64,000 nt of DNA from Actinernus sp. WN-2022. Lineage: Eukaryota > Cnidaria > Anthozoa > Actiniaria > Actinernidae. Under the pieces are notes generated by a model. That model made no database searches. It was not told where the DNA came from and worked only from the letters and a program-made list of their open reading frames with translations. Both the position numbers and the translations under genes were made by a program. This document shows positions 1 through 12,200 of this stretch, in pieces (the first letter of the stretch is position 1; each line of letters starts with the position of its first letter). Location of the stretch: positions 145,878,344 to 145,942,343 of the forward strand of contig JAOWCC010000577.1 in the NCBI GenBank assembly GCA_030867875.1, written 5' to 3'.

Positions 1-213
1 AGTTTTCCTGTCCATGGCTATAAAGAACAGAAAACGTACAAAGGAGGTCTGGGCTACACAGCTATGGTTGAGTCACCTGGAATAGCGTTTGTCGTTGGCC
101 AAAGCACGGCGGAGATCAAGTCTGCTATGTTCAAAACTGTACTCGGCAGCTGGCCTGTGATAGTGCTACCAATGGTCATGGCATATCTCGCGGGTATCAT
201 CATATGGATAATG
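1..213 (+). CDS. Exon: end of ligand lobe 1 and first membrane helix (M1)
   Basis: It is open in frame from base 1. It encodes a stretch with VESPGIAFVVG, then a hydrophobic segment (about residues 48-71 of the visible part, ending GIIIWIM). It ends at ATG|GTTAGT in phase 0, which joins the next exon to give ...WIM-ETSINPGHFPP. The open frame continues past the donor to 279, so the exon end is chosen from the splice site and from how the joined protein reads. Confidence 0.7.
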
Positions 214-3200
214 GTTAGTGGTAATGCACCTAACCATGTGGGAGGAAAATCTGAAATGAGAAATCTGAGACCAAGTTGAATCATGGGAGCCTATTGTGTT
301 CTTGCTGGCTCCATTGTATTCACTTTCAAGAATAGGCTGAACTTCTTTCATTTGTATGAAGCCAGTCTTAGCTGAGAAATAAGGAACGTTTTTTGTTTTG
401 TTTTAACCGTTACCGGTTGTTGACATTAGTTTCAGACTTCTCATTGCAGAGTTTCCTCTGTCAACGTGTTTTTAAATAGGTGTATTTTGTTGAATTTTTT
501 TAAATTTGTGGTGCGATAGACCATTTAAAAGCTATTCTCTTGGACCACCAACCAATAATTCTCAGCTATGAGGGGTAAGTTGTAATTGGTATATGTAGAT
601 ATGGATATTATAAAAAAGACATTGTAAACTCATGCACTGTCGGATCCAGGGGAAGGGTTTTAGGGGTTGCAACCCCCACTATGATTCCTGTAAATCACTG
701 TAATCACTGTAAATACAATTTTAAAATCTCTAGATTAAAATAAAACTCTTTTTGCAAACCCCCCTTTCACAAAATCCTGGATCCGCCCCTGAAACGTTAC
801 AACTGTGCATTAAACGCATTCCTCAATTGTAATAATCCGTTAAATAAATCAGGGAAATTTTGTCTAATGTTCTTCACTAAATTGTCGTTTCCTCTACCTC
901 TAGGAAACTTCGATCAATCCAGGACACTTCCCGCCATCGTTCCTAGGAGGGATATGGGAAGGCATTTGGTGGTCTTTCGTTTCCATGACAACAGTAGGGT
1001 AAGGAGTGACTCCTGTTATGTTTTTTTTTCTCATTGTTTAACTTTGGCCATTGTCAATGTGAAATGTGTAAAACTATGCGTCTGTCGAAGATACATATTT
1101 CTTATTTAACGAGTGCGAGGTTCTTACCGTTAGTTATAGACCGAGTTTCTCTGCTTTGTTGCCCCAGCGCTAAGCGCAACCGATCATTAACTCTTCACCA
1201 AATTATATAGGCGAATCCTAGTTTACGTTTTTTCCTCATTATCATACATCAAACTTCAAGCGATGTACATACAAACAAACAGAGTCCATCATTTAAAAGA
1301 GATTGTCACACTTGATAATCACTGAAAATTTGAGAGTAATATGATAAATATATTAAGAGGAATGAGCGTTTTAAAATCTTAACATTTATATAGAATAAAT
1401 GGCTGTCAGCAACTCTTGTCCCCCATCCCATAGTGCTGCTAGTCTCTTCAATTCATTACCAATGGATATTAAAAATAACGAATCTTTAATTAGCAGCCAA
1501 ACGTTCAAAAGAAAGTTGAAACAAATATTTCTAGAACAACAAAATAAAGTTATTTATTTATAAGAAAGGAACTGCAACTTATGTAAATCTCAAAATAGTG
1601 TAAACTGTACTTGTATCCCCCGTTAATTCCTTGTCGCTTCTCTACAAATGTAGATATTGTAAATATTTTTTATAAGTACTTAGAATATAATTTATATTAT
1701 TGCAATAATAATTATTCGAGGACCACGCCTTAAATTACTCTTTTTAGGGTAAGCGTGTATCCTCTGGAAATAAAGTTTATTATTATTATTTTACAGTTTT
1801 GAGAAGTCAATTTCTCCGTAAATATTTAACATATCAATCTCATATTTTCGGCTATTACTAAGTTTAAAATTCTCTTTCAACTGATGTAGTCTATTTGTTT
1901 GTAGTTTGAAGTTTAATTTATGCTAATGAGACAAAAATATAAACAATGACGTCAACAAGGATTGGCCTATAGTCATAAGATGATGAAACTCACCAATTAT
2001 TGGGTCTTTCATTGCGTCTGAATTGAGCTACTACGGTATCAACAAGGCAGTTTAATTAACTGGTCCAACTCAGTAATAACAACACCCAAACGAACGAGTA
2101 GACAATGGATCTTTTGCAAAATTTGCAATCACGTGGCTGTGCTGCGTGGCAAAAAAAATCTGACTTCATTTATTTAGAGGCACTTGTACGAGATCGGTAG
2201 TGTTATTAGCAAACCTGTTTGTAAATGCTATTTTCCACCTCCAATCGATTGTCGATCTTTCTAAAACAGCGTTTTTAAAGATAGCTTGCCATCCAGCATC
2301 CATAGCAGCGCCTTGACCACGTACGAGCTCAATTCATTCGTTAATGAAGTATTATATCAGCACGTGCCTGTATCCTGCAAAGGGACTATTCAGTACACAA
2401 AAACTGTATAAAATTATATATACTATATATATACTACATATTATATCTAAAACTAAACTACATATCCTAAAACACTATTAATAGCAATATTAAAGTGCAA
2501 GTATAATGTCAAAAAAATAAAACCTTATATTGTACTGTTGTGTTTGTTTCTCACAAAAAGGTATTAATCTTGCAAATTTTGTAACATTTCTGGCATTTAA
2601 TCCCTAATTTTGGTTACTTTTCATGGATCCTGTGACGTCATAAGATGAATCACCTCCCTCCCTAGAGAAAACTACTACAATACAATCCCGTAGGTTTTCA
2701 TTGTGACATCACAAGATGAATCAATCCCGCAATTCGGGTAGCGTTTATTCTACTTTAATTGCTGCTCCTGCCTCTCAAAGCAAACTAATTTAGACAACTG
2801 AAGTATATCAGAAATAGAATTTGGGGCAAAAAGAGTTCACGTTGTTTCATGGCTTTACTTGCACTTTAATTAGTCGTCTTCTCTCATAGACTATAGAAAG
2901 AGTACGAATATGCCCAGATAGAAATAGCTGAAAGTGCGGTTAACTGAAATCGGAATACTATATTAAATTTGTCTTAGGTACGGCGACCGAGCTCCTCTCG
3001 GCGGCGTGGGGCGAATATTTGCAGTTTGCTGGACTCTGACAGGGATTGTGATTGTATCTTTAACAACTGGAGTTTTGACATCTGCGCTGACAAAGATAAC
3101 CATGAAAAGTGAGGCACGCATATATGGATCACAGGTAATGACTTCAGTTGAAGTTCTTTATTGTCTTAAAGTGTGTATAAATAGTCACACATCGTTATCA

Positions 3201-6200
3201 TTAATATCGATTCTACATCAAGTAAATGGTTTAATAGTAAAATATGTATTGATTTAAGTGTTTTTCAAGTTTCAAGTTTCAAGTTTTATTTCGCACTGTT
3301 TACATAAATAAACACAACAGTACATTTTGAAGAAGAAAAAAAGTGAAGAAGTTAATTCAGATTATATTTCAAACAGTTGGTAGTGCGCAGTGACCAAAGG
3401 AGCAAAAGCTTTCGAGTTGATCACTGCAACGTTTGTATAGACCAAAGTTAATGATTAAGCTGATAAATATTTGAAAAAGGTATAGTCACTTATTTTTGTT
3501 GTTCGAGAAGAACGGCTTTATATAGTTTTTTAAATAAATTAACAGAGCTTGATCGTTTGATATCTACATCAACTGTTTCCCAAATTTTTGATGAAATAAA
3601 TTTAAATATATGAATTCCATAATTCGTTCTCGCTTTCGGTCTAACGAAATTTAACTTTGCAGCAAATCTTGTATTATATTTGTGGCGTTTTATTGCTGGT
3701 GTGACAAATTCAGAAAAAAATGTTGGAATATCTTTACCATTCGAAATTTTAAAACTAAATTCTGCAATTCTTAGTTTAAGTACGTTATCGAGTTCCAATA
3801 CACCTAGAATATTGAAATATGGGGTAGCACTTTCTCTGCTATAAGCAAAAAATATATTTCTAATACATTTATTTTGTTTAGTGCGGAGCTTTGCTAACTT
3901 ACTTGCATAAGTATTCTCCCAGCTCATAAGACCGTAATTTAAATATGGGTATACCAATGTATAATAGAGTTGCTTTAACATATTTAAATCAAGGTAATAT
4001 CTTAATTTATTTATTATTCCAATATTTTTTGCCATTTTGCTATTTACATGTTTAATTTGATGTTCCCAGTTAAGGTGTTCATCTATATATACTCCTAAGT
4101 TTTTGCTCAATATTAGCAATTTCAATTTTAGAGACTTTCTTCTTTGATGAGGCTATAATCATATAATTTGTTTTACTTAAATTAACTGATAATTTGTTAA
4201 CGGCACAGTATTGGAGGATAAGTTTAAACTCTTCATTCATTACAGTTTCTAGTTCTGGTATGCTGTTACATGAATAGAAAACATTCGTATCATCTGCAAA
4301 AATGCGAAAGGACAGTTTTTTGAGCAATTTGTCAGGTCATTTATATAGAACAAAAGAAGTAATGGCCCCAGTGTCGATCCTTGTGGTACTCCACATGTCA
4401 TATCAAGCACTGAAGATTCAGTATTCCCTATTTTAACATATTGCTTTCGATTACTTAGATAATTACTGAACCATGACAATTGGGTTCCCCGAATTCCGTA
4501 TCTACTTAATTTAGCAACTAGGATCTGGTGGTTGACGGTATCAAAGGCTTTAGAAAAATCTAGAAAAAGTCCACACATTATTTGCTTATTATCAATAGCA
4601 CTTTTTAAATTATCTGTTATCTCAATAATTGCCTGTTCGGTAGAATGCCCTTTTCTAAAACCAAATTGATAATTAAACAAAATATTGTATTTTTCCAAAA
4701 ATGCTATCAACTGATCATACACTAGTCGTTCGAGGATTTTACTGAAAGGTGATAGGGTTGATATAGGTCTGTAATTAAAGGGATCAGTAGTTAAGCCACT
4801 TTTATAAATAGGAGTGACTCTAGATATTTTCAAGATCTCGGGTACAACACCTGTTTTTATTGATTCATTATATATATAAGTAAAAGGAATTGAAAGTGGT
4901 TCACATGCTAATTTTATTAATTTGTTAGGTATATCGATTGAAGCTTTATTTTCCTTTAAACCTGAGAATAATTCATAGACCTGTGATGAGTAAACAGGAG
5001 ACATGATGAAGCTTGACACTGGGGAATTGTGAATATAGCTAGTTGGATCTTCATCCGAATGTTCAATGACACTAGCTAAACTTGGGCCAACATTAACAAA
5101 ATGATTATTAAATTGATTTGCTATATCCAATTCATTAGTATAGGTCTTGTTATTTCTTAATTGTCTTGTTGGATATAAGTTATAAATATTTATAATATAA
5201 ATACGCGACATCAAACAGGGAACAATTGTTTTTTATACAAAATCGTGCTGGTAGAGATATATGACCTTTTATAACATCCCTGATATATATGAAGCTTATA
5301 TCAGTGATTTTACCAAATATTTTGTCTAAACAGGAGCCCATAACTAGGAGCATCCATATCTCCTATATAGCTGTCACAGCGTTTTCACAAGTTGGGCTAT
5401 TTTTAGATCAAACGATGCCTCATTAGCTAGTTTTGTTATACCAACAACATGGCTGCTACGCTTTTGTGATTTTATTCCCTTAGGAATGATTGCAATCCAA
5501 GAATAGCGGAAACCCGTTCTAAAAATAACCTAACTTGTGAAAACGCTGTGACAAAGGCCTAGTATGCGGGATGGACGCTCCTGGTTATCAGGGCCTAGTA
5601 TGCGGGATGGACGCTCCTGGTTATCAGGGCCTAGTATGCGGGATGGACGCTCCTGGTTATCAGGGCCTAGTATGCGGGATGGACGCTCCTGGTTATCAGG
5701 GCCTAGTATGCGGGATGGACGCTCCTGGTTATCAGGGCCTAGTATGCGGGATGGACGCTCCTGGTTATCAGGGCCTAGTATGCGGGGTGGACGCTCCTGG
5801 TTATCAGGGCCTAGTATGCAGGATGGATGCTCCTGGTTATGGGCTCCTGGTCTAAATCAGAAGTAAATTTCATTCACAAGGAAAAATAAATGACAGTAAA
5901 TTCCCTGTTTAACGTCACGTCATTGGCATATTCGAAATATAAACCTTTATATCTCATAGACGCAACACTCAAATCAAGACATATTTTACTATTCGACTGT
6001 TTACTTGATGTAGAATCGATTTTAAAGACCACGTGTGCCTGTAAGATAATGCAACAGCACTTATGTTATGCTGCCATAAGGGACCGTCATTTTTTATGAG
6101 ATAGGTGGGGGGGGATGACCCCCTCCTGCTCCAAGCTCACAATGAGATATGACATTGACAAGAATGTTTAGAATAACATACCAACAGCGAACATTTGACT

Positions 6201-9200
6201 ATTCTATTGTTTATCAGTGATACTAAATTTGACTTTTTTTACATTACTGCTGAATTCGGCTACACAAGGTCTTTCTACTTTCAGAAGTCTTCTTCCCTTA
6301 ATAGACAATAATTTTCTCTTGGGTTTCAAAGTACAGAATTTTACCTGAAAAGCACCAGACACGATTTTTGTTCACGTTGTAAGACGTTCGGCAAGCGTGG
6401 AAGGCACAAGCCTTTATGAGACCGGAAGAATGCCCCTCCCCGAAATGTTTGATCCTCAGAAACGCCAATTCTAGGGGTTTTGAGTTCTAAGCTGGTAATG
6501 AGACGAGCTCTGTGTTAGCTTCAGTTTTTAATGGTGAGAGAAAAAGTAAAATACTTTACCGAACGAACTCAAAGAAGCATACCGTTATTACGAAACACAA
6601 GCTGACAGTTGAAGGAAGGACTGAGGGTTTGATACAGCCATCTTATCAAAGCACCGGACATTTATTGTAGTGATAAATTTCTTCAGTAATCCCATAGAGG
6701 ACAAATTACTCTCTAATTTTAACTTGAAATTTCACGCGTAATTTGTAATTACACATGTGAAATTTCAAACGCCGCCTACGCGCGCTTAATTTTTTTTTTT
6801 TCTGCATCGTAATTTGACTTCCATAATATTAATGAGTAATCAAATGGGGACGAGTTAACCTGAGTATCAGTCCCTCTCGCCCTTCCTTTTCAAAAAAGGA
6901 AAAAGGTGAAAAGGAAGGGAGAGAGGGACTTATACTCAGGTTAGGGACGAGTGAAATTGGGGATACAATTCACTTGTGTTTGTCAAAATATTCGTAATTT
7001 TCCTCGCCGCATCCCTAATTTCACGAGTCACTATTTGATTACCTATACTAATACGTCCATCTCAAAGTTTCACGTAATTAATTAAAGTGATCCCCCCTTT
7101 CACTTCATCATTTTTTGGGGAGCAGCCCCACCTTTAACCCCCCCCCCCCCCTACCCTCCCTACCTCATAAAAAATGAATGGTCCCTAAGTGGTGCAGTGG
7201 TTACCGCATCACATCTCACCACAGTGATACCGGATCGATTTCAGATCGCGTCGTCACATGTGATTTGAGTTTGGAGGTTGTCCGGTTTTCCTCTCTCCAA
7301 AACTAACCTACATTCCAATTCGAAGCGAGGAATTCGTGTCACCAATAAGTATATCTATTCTAGGGTCAGCTATTAGACTAGACACGTAAATAAGGTTGTT
7401 GCTAACATCGCGTGAAGGGTTACAGTTTTATATTTAATAAGCTTAAATAGCACTTATACAGTCAGATCTAAGCGCTTTACAATATATATAGCTATTTACA
7501 AACTACAAAATATATCTAGAGAAAAATAAAGATACAACTCTTCTAAAAGTTGATATGCTAAGTACATCATATACATTAACTAATAATAAGCTAAATACAT
7601 CATATACATTAACTAATAATAAGCTAAATTAAACAAATACGTTTTAACTTATATTTAAAAGTTAAAAGATTATCACACTTCCTCAAAGCGATTGGAAGGC
7701 GATTCCACAGTGTGGGCGCTGCAACATAAAACGCTCTCCTTCCATATGATACCAGATTTTGCTTGGGTACTCTTAACAAATTAGAAGAACTAAATCAAAG
7801 AGTCCTACCAGGAACATAACGTTCTATCAGATCAGAGATATATCTAGAAACTAATCCATGGACATCTTTAAAAGTCAATAATACGATTTTGTAGGTTAAC
7901 ATTTGATCAACAGGGAGCCAGTGCAATTGCTCAAGTATTGGTGTTATATGTTCATATTTACGCGTATAAGATGTAAGACGAGCCGCAGCATTACAAAACA
8001 CGCTGAAGCTTCTTTAACTGTTTCTAATAAACAGCATTAGAATTGTCAAGTTTACTAGATACAAAAGTATGAACCAGAGTCTCAGTGGTCATTTGAGACA
8101 GATACCTTCTAACGCGTGCAATATTGCGAAGATGGAAAAAGGCCGACTTACAGATGTTATCAATGTGACATCACAGCCCACAGTAAGCAGTAGAAAAGCA
8201 GGTTCTGGGCGGTATTTAGAGCTTAGGATAAGTTAGAACTTCAGTTTTATCCGTATTGAGTTTCAGCTTGTTGAAGGCCATCCATTCAATAATATCAGAT
8301 AAGCAAAGCTCAACACGAGATTTGACTTGCTCAAGTTCATCATTGTTCCTGTAGTCAAATGAAGCATATACCTGAGTATCATCTGCATAACGATGGCAGT
8401 CCAAGTTACGAGCACGTAGAATATCTCCTATGGGTGACGTATATATCAAATATAGTATTGGGCCCAACACAGAACTCTCAGAAACACCACAAACTAGTTC
8501 ATGACTTGGTGAAACACCGCCATTAACATGGATGGCTTGAGTATGTATTGATAAATAAGATCGAAACCAATCCAGAGCACAGCCGCTGATCCCAAATTTG
8601 GAGGAAATTCTGCTCAGCAGGATGGCATGGTCCATCGTATCAAACGCTGCTGATAAGTCTAATAGCAGTAGTAATACACTATATATTGGTTGTTATCTAT
8701 TGAGCAATGTTCTCTTTCCATAGATTGGTGCAATTCAAAGCAGTCCCGAATTCCTCCTTGGACAACGCAGAAATGGTTTTGTGAACAAAAGTAAGTCAAC
8801 CCTTTGAAATATATATAATTGTGTGATAATGCGACGAAGGTGGGAAGTTGCGACAACAAATAAACAATTATATAGTTGTTTCTCGTTTCAAAACTGGAGA
8901 TTTTTATGAGGCCATCGTATCTTGTTCACAGAGAGCATTTCGTAAATGCATGAGTTTTCTAGGTTGCTAGCTACTTAACAATTAGACCCGCAGCCCGAAT
9001 GGGCTACGAGTCAATAGTCCATGAGGCACAGCCGAATGGACTATTTAACTCGTAGCCCATGAGGGCGAGAGGTCTAATTGTTTTAGTATAAACTAACTAG
9101 TCGAACAGTAGAAAATAATAGAAAGAAACAAATTGAAGTTGAAATTTTTTTATTATTTCATGAAAATGCGTGCGGTTTTTCTCTACCATGGGCTGTCACA

Positions 9201-12200
9201 AATAGACCTATAGTAGGGTAGCCAATCAGAATGCAGGATTTGTAATAGTCCACTAGTTGGTTTATACTAAATTAAGATATTCGGCCAACAAGTAGCATTT
9301 CTTGAGTCACGAAAGATCCTACTTCTTTATCATAGATCCAAGTTCCTAAAAATTCATATCGCATAACCTGCGTATATGTTCATATTGTTTAGGAGACTAA
9401 AGCCGCGGCTATATGAGCGATTGGTTTGCTTGCATATACGACCCAACTTTCAGAACATATGTCGCGTCCGGTGCGCACGCGTAGACACTCTTTCAACAAG
9501 CGACGCATCAGATGAAAAAAAATCACGAAAACAAATCTGGAATCTTATTATTGTATTATAAGGATTGTAGTGACAAAACAATATATATACCTATACCTAA
9601 AAGATTGCTCGTTAGCTTCTATTGTTTGGTCAACCAACATGGCCGCCACGTCTTTGTTCAGTTTGTTAGTCATTTAAAACTCAGTCACGTTTCAGACGGC
9701 GAACGTTTCATACATCGAATTCTATGCTAATTAGCCATAACAATAGATTTAGCTCATTACGGCATTGAATGCTAATGAACGATAACAATAGATTTAGCTC
9801 ATTAGCATTGGACGCTAATTAATCAGAACAATAGATTAACTCATTAGCATTGGATGCTAATGGACCATAACAATAGCTTTAGCTCATTACGGCATTGGAT
9901 GCTAATGAACCATAACAATAGATTTAGCTCATTACGGCATTGGGTGCTAATGAACCATAACAATAGATTTAGCTCATTACGGCATTGAATGCTAATGAAC
10001 CATAATAGAGTTAGCTCATTAGCATTGGACGCTAATTAATCATAACAATAGATTAACTCATTAGCATTGGATGCTAATGAACCATAACAATAGATTTAGC
10101 TCATTACGGCATTGGATGCTCATGAACCATAACAATAGATTTAGCTCATTACGGCATTGAATGCTAATGAACCATAATAGATTTAGCTCATTAGCATTGG
10201 ACTCTAATTAATCATAACAATAGATTAACTCATTAGCATTGGATGCTAATGAACCATAACAATAGATTTAGCTCATTACGGCATTGGATGCTAATGAACC
10301 ATAACAATAGATTTAGCTCATTACGGCATTGGATGCTAATGAACCATAACAATATGTTTAGCTCATTACGGCATTGAATGCTAATGAACCATAACAATAT
10401 GTTTAGCTCATTACGGCATTGAATGCTAATGAACCATAACAATAGATTTAGCTCATTAGCATTGGACGCTAATTAATCATAATAGATTAACTCATTAGCA
10501 TTGGATGCTAATGAACCATAACAATAGATTTAGTTCATTACGGCATTGGATGCTAATGAACCATAACAATAGATTTAGCTCATTACGGCATTGGATGCTA
10601 ATGAACCATAATAATAGATTTAGCTCATTACGGTATTGGATGCTAATGAACCATAACAATAGATTTAGCTCATTACGGCATTGGATGCTAATGAACCATA
10701 ACAATATGTTTAGCTCATTACGGCATTGGATGCTAATGAACCATAACAATATGTTTAGCTCATTACGGCATTGAATGCTAATGAACCATAACAACAGATT
10801 TAGCTCATTAGCATTGGACGCTAATTAATCATAACAATAGATTAACTCATTAGCATTGGATGCTAATGAACCATAACAGATTTAGCTAATTAGCATTGGA
10901 TTCTAATGAATGAAAAGTTCGCCGTCTAAAACGGAGCTCAATTGGGTTCGACATGGTTGAACGAAGTGCGGCAGATGAATTGCTGTCGCATTATGAGATT
11001 CTGGAGCAGCGTATAAATGCAGGTCCCATACTTGTTAAGCGGCCTCTGCTTCAACACAAGAGTTTTACCTTGATATTTCACCCAACAACTTTAACCACTA
11101 ACCTCAATATCCTATCTATTCTAATTTCGGTTTCAGTTCATTTTGTAAGACATGGTTTCACAACACCGTCCTGATTTACATGTATAATTCATACCCGTAG
11201 AAATAAACAAGAAAAACTACAGTTTGTATTTACAGAGCATATTGATAATTCCTGGACTAAAATTCCACACCTTCATAGTCTGAACCATAACAATAGATTT
11301 AGCTCATTAGCATTGGACGCTAATTAATCATAATAGATTAACTCATTAGCATTGGATGCTAATGAACCATAACAATAGATTTAGTTCATTACGGCATTGG
11401 ATGCTAATGAACCATAACAATAGATTTAGCTCATTACGGCATTGGATGCTAATGAACCATAATAGATTTAGCTCATTTCGGCATTGGATGCTAATGAACC
11501 ATAACAATAGATTTAGCTCATTACGGCATTGGATGCTAATGAACCATAACAATATGTTTAGCTCATTACGGCATTGGATGCTAATGAACCATAACAATAT
11601 GTTTAGCTCATTACGGCATTGAATGCTAATGAACCATAACAACAGATTTAGCTCATTAGCATTGGACGCTAATTAATCATAACAATCGATTAACTCATTA
11701 GCATTGGATGCTAATGAACCATAACAGATTTAGCTAATTAGCATTGGATTCTAATGAATGAAAAGTTCGCCGTCTAAAACGGAGCTCAATTGGGTTCGAC
11801 ATGGTTGAACGAAGTGCGGCAGATGAATTGCTGTCGCATTATGAGATTCTGGAGCAGCGTATAAATGCAGGTCCCATACTTGTTAAGCGGCCTCTGCTTC
11901 AACACAAGAGTTTTACCTTGATATTTCACCCAACAACTGGGATAGGGGAAGTCAGTGATCAGTTTATAGACCTCCCTCAAACAGATACTAGCATAGTGTA
12001 TGTTGGATACAACACTGATTAATAATGAAACATCAGTGCTGTACTGCATACAACACTGATGTTTTATAAATCAGTATTGCATCAGATAAACAGACACTGA
12101 TGTTTTATTAATCAGTTCTGTAACAAACAAACAAACGCTAGTGTCTGTCTAAGTACGGACTGAATATCTAATCCGTTCTGTATGTGGGTTTACAATAGTA

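Noticed and set aside
5564..5866. Proteins of about 100 aa made of RDGRSWLSGPSM repeats
   Set aside because: They are translation of the 36-bp tandem array; two frames are open for the same reason, and no flanking gene structure exists.
10495..10794. Repeat proteins LWFISIQCRNEL and MLMNHNNRFSSL
   Set aside because: Both strands are open because the 45-bp unit is divisible by three; not genes.
10953..11022. The frame MVERSAADELLSHYEILEQRINA (two tandem copies, also 11801-11870) as the missing S2 exon of the channel
   Set aside because: Its end leaves one base, matching the phase needed by exon 12359. But the donor (GTCCCA) is poor, no acceptor in phase 0 is present, and the end overlaps a dispersed repeat.
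9722..11760. CRISPR-like array
   Set aside because: Units are directly tandem with no unique spacers, and the setting is an animal genome.
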